Source: Spirogloea muscicola
Taxonomy: Eukaryota; Streptophyta; Zygnematophyceae; Spirogloeales; Spirogloeaceae
Assembly: GCA_009602725.1 (NCBI GenBank)
Contig: WELB01000065.1
Coordinates: 369,508 to 380,556, forward strand
Length of the DNA stretch: 11,049 nt
Reading direction: 5' to 3'
Shown: one piece after another, positions 1 through 8,587 of the stretch
Position numbering within the stretch: position 1 is the stretch's first letter
Layout of the letters: each line of letters opens with the position of its first letter
Program-made: the position numbers and the translations under genes
The notes under the pieces: generated by a model
What the model saw: only the letters and a program-made list of their open reading frames with translations
The model's database searches: none
What the model was told of the DNA's origin: nothing

Positions 1-28
1 CCCTCCCTCCCTCCTCCCTCCCTCTTCC
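1..28. repeat. CT-rich simple repeat at window edge
   Basis: Iterated ccct/ctcc units make a pure pyrimidine run on the + strand. It is cut by the window edge, so its full length is unknown. No gene is attached to it. Confidence 0.8.
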
Positions 29-446
29 CGGAGAGCGTTAATTGCGTTACCGGGGCCCTTGCCTTCCCTCACGCAGTAGCTCTTCCGAGTTGAATCCAGG
101 AGTCCGCGTGCCAGAGATGCCGGACCCTCGAACCATTCCAGGTTTTCTCTAAGCAGATACCGGAATTTGGTTTTTCTTCTCGGGAAAGCGGAGCCGGCCG
201 ACCCACTGTTGACTTCAGGAGGCTCTTTGCGCAAAAGTCAACAGCCGCGGCGGGCGGTTGGTCAACTGCACCAAGCACATCCGACAAATCTGCAGATTTA
301 CAAAAAAAAAAAAACTAAGAAATTTGGAAGAGTGATGTTCTCAGGGGCTTCCGTGCACAAGAATACGCAGATCCCAATTGACCACGGAACTCGAAGACCG
401 TCTGATCAGAGCCTAGTGAGCTGCAGGCCCTGGACCCTGTCTCCTC
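29..446. other. Stretch without a recognised gene
   Basis: Open frames here are short, overlap on both strands and show no protein-like pattern. The only distinct feature is a run of 13 A at 302-314. That run could be the scar of a retroposed poly(A) tail, but I see no target-site duplication around it. Confidence 0.5.
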
Positions 447-674
447 CACTTGCAGGCAGGCCGCGCTGTGGCTGCTGCTTCTGGGTCTCGTTGGGGGTGC
501 CTCTTTTCCAGCTGCAAGTTACTCCGAGTTGCGGCTGCTGACTCGGGTTTACCAAGCTCCCAGTCGCAGTAGTCTCTTGCATGACTATGTGGTTTTGGCG
601 CCTTTCGGCCGTTTGGACCTTGGTTATTCTACTAGTCTGGCGTTTCACAGCCCCACCACCTTTTGGAAGAGCTC
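447..674 (+). repeat. Dispersed repeat, copy A
   Basis: This segment matches 9581-9826 in the same orientation over most of its length. Shared landmarks, in order, are a cacttgc start, a ctgctgcttctggg-like block, tgcctcttttccagctgcaa, a ggctgctgactcggg core, ttttggcgcc, ttcacagccc and ggaagagct at the end. Reverse-complement copies of the core lie at 10090-10127 and 10223-10260. The match is to non-coding copies and the frames through it are not conserved, so I call it a dispersed repeat of unknown class. It may be a short non-autonomous element. Confidence 0.75.
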
Positions 675-807
675 ACTTCTCCACCTCTGCCTCCTTATGG
701 AACAGCCCTTCTTCTCCGTGACGGCAGGCCATGTCGGCCACGGCACCGCCACTCTCGTCACAACGACGCCAGTGGCCAAAGCGGCCAAGCACCATCCGGC
801 CTGCACA

Positions 808-1867
808 ATGTTTCGCTCATGCTCGGCCTCGCTCCGGAGCTCGACGCCGTCGGCATTGCAGCAGGGATTGGCTGCCAGCAATCTCTTCTTTTCTAAGGCC
901 TCGGCTGCCGCCGCGCTGGCCCACGGCAGCCTATGCAGTCCGTCAAGTGGCAGGTGCCAAGGAGCGGAAGTTTACATATCATCCTCCTAGCGTCAAATCC
1001 GCTCTCGGGACTTAGCGGCGGCAGCAAGCAAATTGGACCAGACGGCCTCGAGGGTGCGCCGTTATGCAAAGCGCGGCAGCCATGCTGGCGCTCGTCGCCG
1101 AGGTTGCTGATCGGGCTGGCGTCTTCTCAAAGCAGGCCACTCGTTGCAGGTGCGGGCATCGTTGACGCTGAAGCTGGCGGTGACAATTGCATTGCGCAGG
1201 AACGACCGAGGAAGCTCGCAGGTAAATTGCAGAGCGCAGCAGTGGGCTGCTCCAAATTTCACGCCGCCAGGCCTAGAGGCCTGCTTCAGCTGCGAGGTGA
1301 GCGCCGCCCATCATTGAGGCGAACTCGTGGAGCCTAGCGGAGGGCTCTTTCTGGGTGCTCGGCAATTTGCGCTGTCTTGTTCGAGGCTAAGATGACAGTG
1401 AAACTGGGCTCTCCATACTCAACAGATCCCCCATCCCCTCCTGCCTTGGCTGGCTGTTAATTCACCAGGCCACTCAAAGCCATCAGGGCAGCCGGGCACC
1501 GGCGAGAGCAAAGAGCGTGGCTCGTACTACAGGACGAGCAGCTGCCGTTCGGCCTACTGCGCGCTAGTTGGCAAGAGACCCTGCTCCGAGTCTGTCAGAC
1601 GTACCCCCGGTGAGTCGAGTGGAGCGGGCCTCGTCCCAGGCCTGCGGAGCCCGGCCCTTGCCAGAGGCAGCGGCGAAAGCCGGATGTGGCGCCGCACCTT
1701 GGAAGGGCTTGGCAGGCAATTACTGCCAGTGTCGTGCACGATTGCCTGGACAATTTAAGCAACCCTCCTGCTGTCCGTTCAGAATCAGTGCTCCTGCACG
1801 AAGTCAGCCGCAACAGTCATCCTGGAACCCGTATCGGAAGATTCATGCGCTGGAGATATTATTGTAA
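808..1867 (+). CDS. Cysteine-rich protein, tandem copy 1
   Basis: Product and function are not recognised. Proposed exons are 808-953, 1200-1296, 1480-1609 and 1716-1867, which join in phase to 174 residues ending at a TAA. Residues 1-49 start MFRSCSASLRSS, are rich in Ser, Ala and Arg and lack acidic residues, like an organelle transit peptide (inference). An in-frame ATG at 697 would lengthen it. The middle exons hold NFTPPGLEACFSC and then SGQPGTGESKERGSYY, RTSSCRSAYC. Both recur in the downstream copy with mostly conservative changes (K/R, S/T, Y/F) and silent third-base changes, which is the main evidence that this frame is coding. The last exon adds NYCQC and a CC pair. Donors at 1297 (GTGAGC) and 1610 (GTGAGT) are strong. 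Weak points are an AAG acceptor at 1479, where the CAG acceptor at 1468 would break frame, and two possible acceptors for exon 4 (1664 or 1715), both in phase. The paired cysteines suggest metal binding or disulfides. Confidence 0.5.
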
Positions 1868-2060
1868 CGCACTCGCCCAACAGTGGCACTCTCCCTAGTC
1901 ATTGGCACAGCTGCACAGCACCTTCATTGGTGTTGCTTGAGCGTGTGCAAGAGTCGTCAGCCTGCATAGTTGGCGGGTCATATGCAAGAGCAAGGTTAGT
2001 GTTGGAGGTATGGAGCATGATGTCCATGCTCACCACCATTTCTTTGTGCTCCTTGACACA

Positions 2061-2065
2061 TGTAA
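2061..2065 (+). other. Candidate TGTAA poly(A) signal of copy 1
   Basis: TGTAA lies about 195 bases past the copy 1 stop in the context catgtaatg. The same nine-base context recurs past the copy 2 stop. TGTAA is the common polyadenylation word of chlorophyte algae. The word is short enough to occur by chance. Confidence 0.3.
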
Positions 2066-2406
2066 TGCATCAGATTGTGATGCATGTTGCTTCCGAATGA
2101 AAGTTAATGATGCAGTGGACCTCACCTTTAGCTGAATGGGCTCGGTTCACAAAGCATACTCACTCGAGCATGATACGGATCCAATGGCAGTTGCCATCAA
2201 TGTAGACGTACAAAGGATGGGCAATCCCCAAGCCCAGGCATACTCAGCAGACATTATTTGTTGATAACCTGAAGGTAATGGCCTGCTCAGCGGTCTTTGT
2301 GCTGATGAAGTCGTAGTGGGTAAATTGGTTGCGTGTGGCACGAGCATGTTGGGACAAGCCTCACATTCCCTTCTTGTACGCAAGCTTAGAGCATTGGTAT
2401 TATAAT

Positions 2407-2489
2407 GTGAAGCTGAACTCTTGCTCGTTCAACATCAATTTCATTGCAATGTGCAGCTTGAACTCTTGCTCGTTTGACATCAATTTCAC
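2407..2489. repeat. Two-unit tandem repeat, about 44 bp
   Basis: Two adjacent copies of a unit begin at 2407 and 2451. Both carry aactcttgctcgtt followed by acatcaatttca. They differ at a few bases and by one inserted base, which fits a local slippage duplication. Confidence 0.75.
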
Positions 2490-2995
2490 ATATCTGCTGA
2501 CAGGTCACATTGGTACATACCTTACACGAGCTAAACTCTGCAGAACCTGCACACACCTGCCCACCCCTGCAAGGAAGACTACAAGGTCATACAGAACCTT
2601 GATGCCATGCTGAATGCTGACTGCGAGCACGTGGACCATTCTTAAGGAGCACTGAATTTGTAATGTATCCATGCATCTGCATGTCCTTCGGCAGGTGAGA
2701 TTGTACACTGGAGCAAATGCACCACCATTGAGCCCCGCTACCTTTGTCTTGAACAAGGCTTTGAGATGTTTTGCAGCGTACTGCCAACAAGCTGAGCCTA
2801 CCTGCACAATGTACATCGCAGCCGAGGAACACATATTGGGTCCAACCAACACGGTGACTACATGGTCTACGATCGGCTACTGGCAGGCGTAGATCATACA
2901 CCGCAGACCACAAGGCCGGCGGCGTATGCGGCGCCACGGCGCTCGATGACCGCAGGGAGCTCAGCGCCTCGACGACCACACCGCTGCATCCGGCC

Positions 2996-3026
2996 TGAAC
3001 CTAAGCCCTAAGTTATGAAACCTAAG
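2996..3026 (+). promoter_or_regulatory. Telomere-like/telo-box motifs before the copy 2 start
   Basis: The segment carries aacctaagccctaag and then aaacctaagcc, ending just before the ATG at 3029. These resemble the plant-type telomere repeat and the telo-box promoter elements of plant housekeeping genes. A role in transcription here is inference from motif and position. Confidence 0.3.
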
Positions 3027-3028
3027 CC

Positions 3029-3034
3029 ATGGCG

Positions 3035-3087
<53 letters not shown>

Positions 3088-4009
3088 CGCTGAGTCTGCC
3101 AGTTGGGTCTGCGTCTTTCGGAAAGCAGGGCCCTCGTTGAGGTTCTGGCTCTGACGCTGACGCCGACGCTGACGCTGGTGCTGGCGACGCTGCTCTGCCC
3201 CTGACACTGACTCTGATCTTGGGCCTGGGCAGGAGCGCCGGAGGGAGCTTGCGGGAAACATCAACTGCGGCAACGGGTGCTCCTCCGACTTCACGCCGCC
3301 GGGCCTCGGGGCCTGCTTCCTATGCGCGGTGAGCTCCTTTGTTGGGTCTTGAGACTGCCCAATGGAGGCTTGCTCCGAGGCGTGTAGTACTGCTGGCTGT
3401 CTGGTACTTGGGTATCGTGAAGGGCCTCTGCCATTGCTGACAATGTCCCCCCTTCTGTTTGATTGATAATTTCTCCTCCCCTCCCTCTATGTGCTGACTC
3501 GTGGTTTCTGAGCGGGTCAGCTTAGCAGCGGGTGATGTGCATCTGTCAGTGTGCTTGCCGTTGTACTTGGCCTCTCAGACCCTCCATCACTCACTCTATT
3601 TCCTCCCTCTCTTGCCCCCTTCTCTCCTCCTCGCTTTCCTCCTCCTGCCTCCTCTCTCTCTTTACCCCCCTCCTTTCTTTCCCTCGACCTTCTCCCTCTT
3701 TCTGGCTGGCTTGAGTTGGCAGACCTTCTCGGTACCATCAGGGCAGGCGGGCACTGGCGTGAGCAAGTCGCGCGGCTCATACTACAAGACGAGCACGTGC
3801 AAGTCGGCCTTCTGCGCGAACACTGGCAAGAAGACCCTGCCCCAGGTCCGCCAGACATACCGCCGGTAGAGCCATGAGGGGCTGGCCACGTGCCGGACGT
3901 GCCGAACCTGGCCTTCCTCAGAGGCAGCGGAGCAGGCTGGAGTCAAAGGCGTATGCCGAAAGGGTTGGCAGTCACTCACTGCCGCCCGTTGCGCCGAGGT
4001 GGACTGTGA
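3029..4009 (+). CDS. Cysteine-rich protein, tandem copy 2
   Basis: Paralogue of the gene at 808-1867, function not recognised. The start ATG sits in a strong context (gccATGGCG) and opens MATA followed by a polyalanine tract and VAESASW. This frame stops at 3154, so a donor is needed before that. GT at 3086, 3107 and 3113 are in phase but none is strong. Firm exon blocks are 3233-3328, holding NCGNGCSSDFTPPGLGACFL, and 3723-3865, holding SGQAGTGVSKSRGSYYKTST and CKSAFC. A fourth block at 3922-4009 holds KGLAVTHC, aligning with KGLAGNYC of copy 1, and ends at a TGA. The third donor is GTAGAG where copy 1 has GTGAGT. If it is not used, translation ends at the TAG at 3867-3869, shortly after CKSAFC. 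Unlike copy 1, the N-terminus is alanine-rich rather than transit-peptide-like. The 3' end faces that of the E3 ligase gene about 0.5 kb away. Confidence 0.45.
3037..3086 (+). repeat. GCG triplet repeat coding polyalanine
   Basis: A nearly pure GCG run, with one GCA, sits directly after the ATG at 3029. It encodes an alanine tract in the proposed copy 2 frame. Such tracts change length readily by slippage. Confidence 0.9.
3596..3710 (+). repeat. Long polypyrimidine tract in a copy 2 intron
   Basis: Over 100 bases are almost only C and T, ending just before the acceptor at 3721-3722. It lies inside the intron 3329-3722. It probably acts as an extended polypyrimidine tract for that acceptor. 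Mirror-like CT DNA can also form triplex structures, which is inference. Confidence 0.7.
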
Positions 4010-4526
4010 GAGAGAGCTGCAAGCAGCGTGCTAGGGTCTTACAACTAGTCTTGGACAAACATGCGCAAGCAGTGCCGTGGAGCCTGGGCCTGAAGAGCAG
4101 CGAGCATGTCGTTGGGCTTTGTTGCTGTGACCACCAGCCAGGCATCCCGGATGGCTGTTTCTCATGGCAGCGAAGCATCTTGGGGGATGCAAGCACAAAC
4201 AAGGACATCTATACTTAGTCCGGCAAAGCCGTGTAGCATCTTCTTTCTGTAGAGCAATGTAGGGGCGAGCATGTAATGACGAAGGAAGGTATTGAGCTTG
4301 GTGGCGTGCTCCCACTACCATCGCCTCCTACTCAAAGCGACATTGATGCGTACTGCTGATATGATACAGCTGCTGCTGGCGTGGTGTCACCCTGATGAAG
4401 ATGAGCTAAAGCCACAATGCACGAGTGCTTGTACGAGTAGATAATCAAAGCACTTGCACATGATGAGCAAGTTATTATGAGGGTTAGCATGGTACAAGCC
4501 CAGGCATGAATCGTAACAAAAATTGA
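4010..4526. other. Convergent 3' spacer, no gene seen
   Basis: This space lies between the TGA at 4007-4009 (+) and the E3 ligase stop at 4527 (-). Frames on both strands are short and not protein-like. It should hold both 3' UTRs, which may overlap. Confidence 0.5.
4272..4276 (+). other. Candidate TGTAA poly(A) signal of copy 2
   Basis: TGTAA lies about 263 bases past the TGA at 4007-4009, in the context catgtaatg that is also found downstream of copy 1. The shared context supports a common, duplicated 3' end, but the motif is short. Confidence 0.3.
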
Positions 4527-7500
4527 TCAGTCCAAGGGACGTGTTCTTTTCAGTGTAGTTTGCAAGTTCTCTGGGGGTCCTACTGGCTTATCAAATCTGG
4601 CTGCGTTTGGTAGGAGCTCATCATCGAGCGCTGTCTCCTTGGCCTTATTCACAACCATCTCTTCATTCTCCTGCAAGAGATTACGCATTGGCATATCAAT
4701 GTGCAGCTGAGATGTGAGGCTTAGAGAATAGAGATGGGATGTTAGACTCTTGCTTGTTCAGGATGTGTTGCAGGTTTGCCAAGATTGAGGGTTGGGTAGA
4801 GGTATCTCCTCCATTTTGCTGCGCAAAGATAAGGACAACAAGCATACAACTATGCATGTCGGAAACATGGGCTATTCCCTGACACACATGCATGCAATCA
4901 GCAGGGGTCCACTCGGCATCAAATTGCTGCGTTGACCTTAAAAAACAGCGGGCACTTCTTGCAGCTACTGCAGGGGTCGCCTGGATTCAAGGGATGCTGC
5001 AGATCGAGCACACCTGGATGAGCTTTTCACCTTCTCAACCATCATCAGTTGATTCATTTTGGCATGCACTGCCACAAGCGAGCCTGCTGTGCACAACAAT
5101 TCCAAGCGCAAGAAAGCAACAGATTCTACCTGACAGAAGTGATTGTAGTCTTTAACCGGCTCCCTGCAGACATAACACATGTATCGCATACAGCGACATA
5201 CAACCTGCACACACCACAGCTTGTGGACAAGCCTCATCCACTTGTTTCAGGATGTTGGCAGTAATCTTCGTGGATGACTACTACATGGTGCAGGAAAGCT
5301 GGTGCTTGGTCTGTGATGACTGTAGGTATGTCTGCCCTCATCTGTTGCCACCATGAAATTGAGCCTGTGAAGGCTGAAACTAATCCTGTGAGGCTGATAT
5401 TCTTAGAGTCTCAGTCCCTGGCTAACAAACGAGTGCAAAGACTTATGGCAGCACTTGCCTTGTTGCAGCCATCACTCTTGATGAGTTCAGCAGAGCAGTG
5501 TGGGCACTGTCTGACCAAAGCTTTCGTCATGAGCTGCAGAATAACATTACAGCTTTATTTAGAATCGATCCTTTCAGGGGCCACATGTCTGGCAGAGGAA
5601 GTTATAGGGAAGTAGAAGCAGAGTAGTTGACAACAAGTAGGAGTAGAAGAAGTATAAGTAGGCTATATGGTGGAGTGGCAGTAAGCAACAGGTACATCCT
5701 TCAGAAATAATATGCCGAGGTCAGGATGCAAAGTTCAGGAACAGAATGCAATACCTCTTCAATCCTTGTCCTCACATTAGTCTCAGATTTCTGTGAATAC
5801 AGCAAGTGATTCTTTGATAAGCACAAGCAAACTTGCATACAAGTAACAACAATGAGCTAGTCTGAGGACTCCACTGCAAACTAACCCCAGCCCCTTGCGC
5901 CCTCGCTGCATGCTCATCAAGGAATTACCCTAGCATATGGCTTCTCAGGATCTGGACTATATGTGCTCGGAGAACTTGATAACAACATGTCCAAAACAAC
6001 CTCTTCTTAGAGTCTGCCAGAGCATGTCTCAGTAAGCAATACTTGCCAAGCGGTACCTTCTCAATCTCTTCGCAGCGGAAAGGTAAGTGACTCGCCTCTC
6101 TGCATTGCCTGCAAGAGGACTGCCCATCAACTTTGGAGAAATGAATTATAGACTGTAAAGGGCAGTCTGTTTCCAATATGCCATAGGGGTCATTCTCAAG
6201 ATTACACTATGTCCTCAAGTACAATATATACTCATATGTACCTAGCTAGTGCGTCATTAAGAGCAGGGATTGCATAATCGATGGCACATTGACATCTTCC
6301 AACGACATTGCAATTGTTTCCATTAAAATAAATACAAGTCACTAGATAGACCAAGCATGCCTCATTGGACAGCAACGAAGGAGTTGAACCTTCAAGCAAG
6401 ATTGATTCGGACAATCCAAGACTCTCTGGTCCTCATGGAGCTCCACTGCAAAGTCACAGAAGGGGCAGTACACCTGCAAATACAATGTCACAAGGGAGTC
6501 GCAATCACTGAGCACAACCAAGACAAAGTGCTGGTTGTACCATGGTTGACCGGTTGCTGTGTGCAGTAAAGTAGCTGCACTGTCCAGCACACGAGTGCTC
6601 CACAACAAGAACTCGTGTAAAATAGAAAAGGCATACCAGACCAACAAGGCCCGCCTGTTGAACTGCAAACTGCGCCTGCCGCTGCTCGTACTTGTCGAGG
6701 ATCTCAGCAGGTAGGGCTCGCCTGACCTGCTCCAAAGCAAGACCTCGTCACCAGCCACGAATACATACCGTAAACGAAACAGTCTGAAGGTGCTACTGAA
6801 TGCCACATATGCTGAACAAAAGCGCATCCTTCTTCATGCATTTGCTATCAAAAAGGCCTTGTGGTAATTGGGCCTTTACACATATTCTGGTAATCCTCAC
6901 TTCACTGACCTCGGCGCTAGGGAACAACTCGTCACAACCATCTGTTGCCATGCAGGGCAGAGCTCCAGTAGCTGACATCCCGCCAAACGTGGACTCTTCG
7001 ATCCTTCTCCTCAGGCAACCGAAGCAGAAGAGATGACCATCTGCACACTGCAACCAGGAGCATCCAGTAGAGCTATGTACTTCATCTTGTCCACTTGTGT
7101 TTCTTCTCGCTTACTGCAGGGTGTCACAGGAGTGACATCACAAGAGACGTTGGTTGCCCAAAGCTACCAGTGCTGCTATAATTTGGCCTTACCTGCACCA
7201 TGTCCTCAAAGGAGAACTCGCCACAGCAGCAGCCGCACTCTATGTGCTGGCTTTCCTTCTCGTACTGCTCATCATTGTATCTCTTTGCCAGCTGCATGTC
7301 ATGCAGCTCTTGATCCTTGACATACAACCTCTGCAGCGCTGACCACTCTGCCTCAAACTGGATACTAACATGAGTGTCAGTAGTCGAGGACAGCCTCCTT
7401 CTCCGTTTAGTCAGGACCAGCGGCTTGTTCCCCAGCCACCCTGCAGTGGGTGGCCCTGCAGCAAACAGCGGATACTGAGTAGCTAGCAGCTAGGCACATG

Positions 7501-8555
7501 ACAACAACAGTACCAAAAGGGTCAAGGCTTTTGTAGTTTTAATATCCCAAGTGGAGGCCCTCTGCTTCAGCTATGTCTTGACAACCTTATTACCACACGA
7601 GTTGCCATGTTATCAAATAGAGCAGATACATAAGTACCTGCTTCCGTGCCACTTGTTGAGGCAGAATCTGCTTCGGCCATTCGCTGCAACTCAAGCATCA
7701 GTGAGCTGTGTGTCGGAGCAATTCGGCCTGCATGCGCCTTCAGCGCTCTCCTCAGGTCCGCTTTTGATATCGTGGGGAACTCGTTGGACAGCGTCAGCAA
7801 GCACCAGTCTGCATAAGCCTGCCCGGCTTCGGGCGGCGGCGGCTCGATCTGGAAGAGCTCCTCCTTGGTGAGCGGTCTAGGGCCTGTCTGCCTGTCGCCA
7901 GCTTGTGCTTCATGAAGGCCTTCAGCTGCAGAGACCTCCTGAGGCGGTGTCGGGCAGTCACCGCTGAGGAACCTCTCGAGCACAACCTCCAGCGCCGCCT
8001 GCAGAGGAAGGCTGTCCATGGCGGCCGACAGGTGCATCCTGGCGGCCTCGCATGTGAGCGTCGGGAAGATGGCCACCAGGGTCTCTATGGCGTCGTGCAG
8101 GTCCTCCGCAGACGAGCGATGCTGCGCCATCGCAGCCTCGCGGTCGCCGTCCAGGAGGTTGATGACGGCAGGGGCGGCGCGCTCCACCACGTAGACGTCC
8201 GGCAGCTCTGGCGGGGTCCCGGACGAGCTCGCGCGTCGTCGCTGGCCAGCCGTCGCGGCGCCGGCGACCTCCATGAGCGCTCGCACGAGGCGCTCGCGCG
8301 GCTCGTCGCTCCGGCCAATCTCATCAAGAGCCCCTCCGCCAGGCACTGGCAGCACCACCGGCGTCCGAGACGGCCGCGGAAAGACCTCCGCGTTTCACGC
8401 CGCAAATCTAGCGCTGGTCACCCGGCACCCGCTCACGCCGCCGCGAGGCCCGCCGCGGCGGCCGCATCCGCCGCCGTGCGCGACTTGGCGGTCGTCTCGT
8501 TGCCGCACCGCCGCCGATATGGCACCTAGCCGTCGATGACGAAGGCTTCCGCCTC

Positions 8556-8587
<32 letters not shown>

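Larger units (their letters stand above)
1868..3028. other. Region between the two cysteine-rich genes
   Basis: This is probably the 3' UTR of copy 1, an intergenic spacer and the promoter of copy 2. Several 25-45 codon open stretches on the + strand read like protein: 1937-2132, 2136-2261, 2268-2402, a piece ending at 2645 and one from about 2665. In-frame stops interrupt them and I could not link them by convincing splice sites. I cannot prove a gene. Decayed exons are possible, and so is chance. Confidence 0.4.

Noticed and set aside
1200-1609. Copy 1 as a frameshifted pseudogene
   Set aside because: Small indels relative to copy 2 first suggested this, but the AAG acceptor at 1479 and the first-exon phase restore one frame, so an intact gene is possible.
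2505-2979. Overlapping minus-strand frames of 115 and 130 codons
   Set aside because: They overlap each other in different frames, lack recognisable motifs and have no compatible splice partners.
3022-3294. Minus-strand frame with polyalanine opposite the copy 2 start
   Set aside because: It is the antisense of the GCG tract and of exon 3233-3328, whose + frame is supported by comparison with copy 1.
4700-4823. Extra ligase exon with an open frame after a gcgcag acceptor
   Set aside because: It has no donor in phase, and joining 4937 directly to 4670 gives a clean phase-0 junction.
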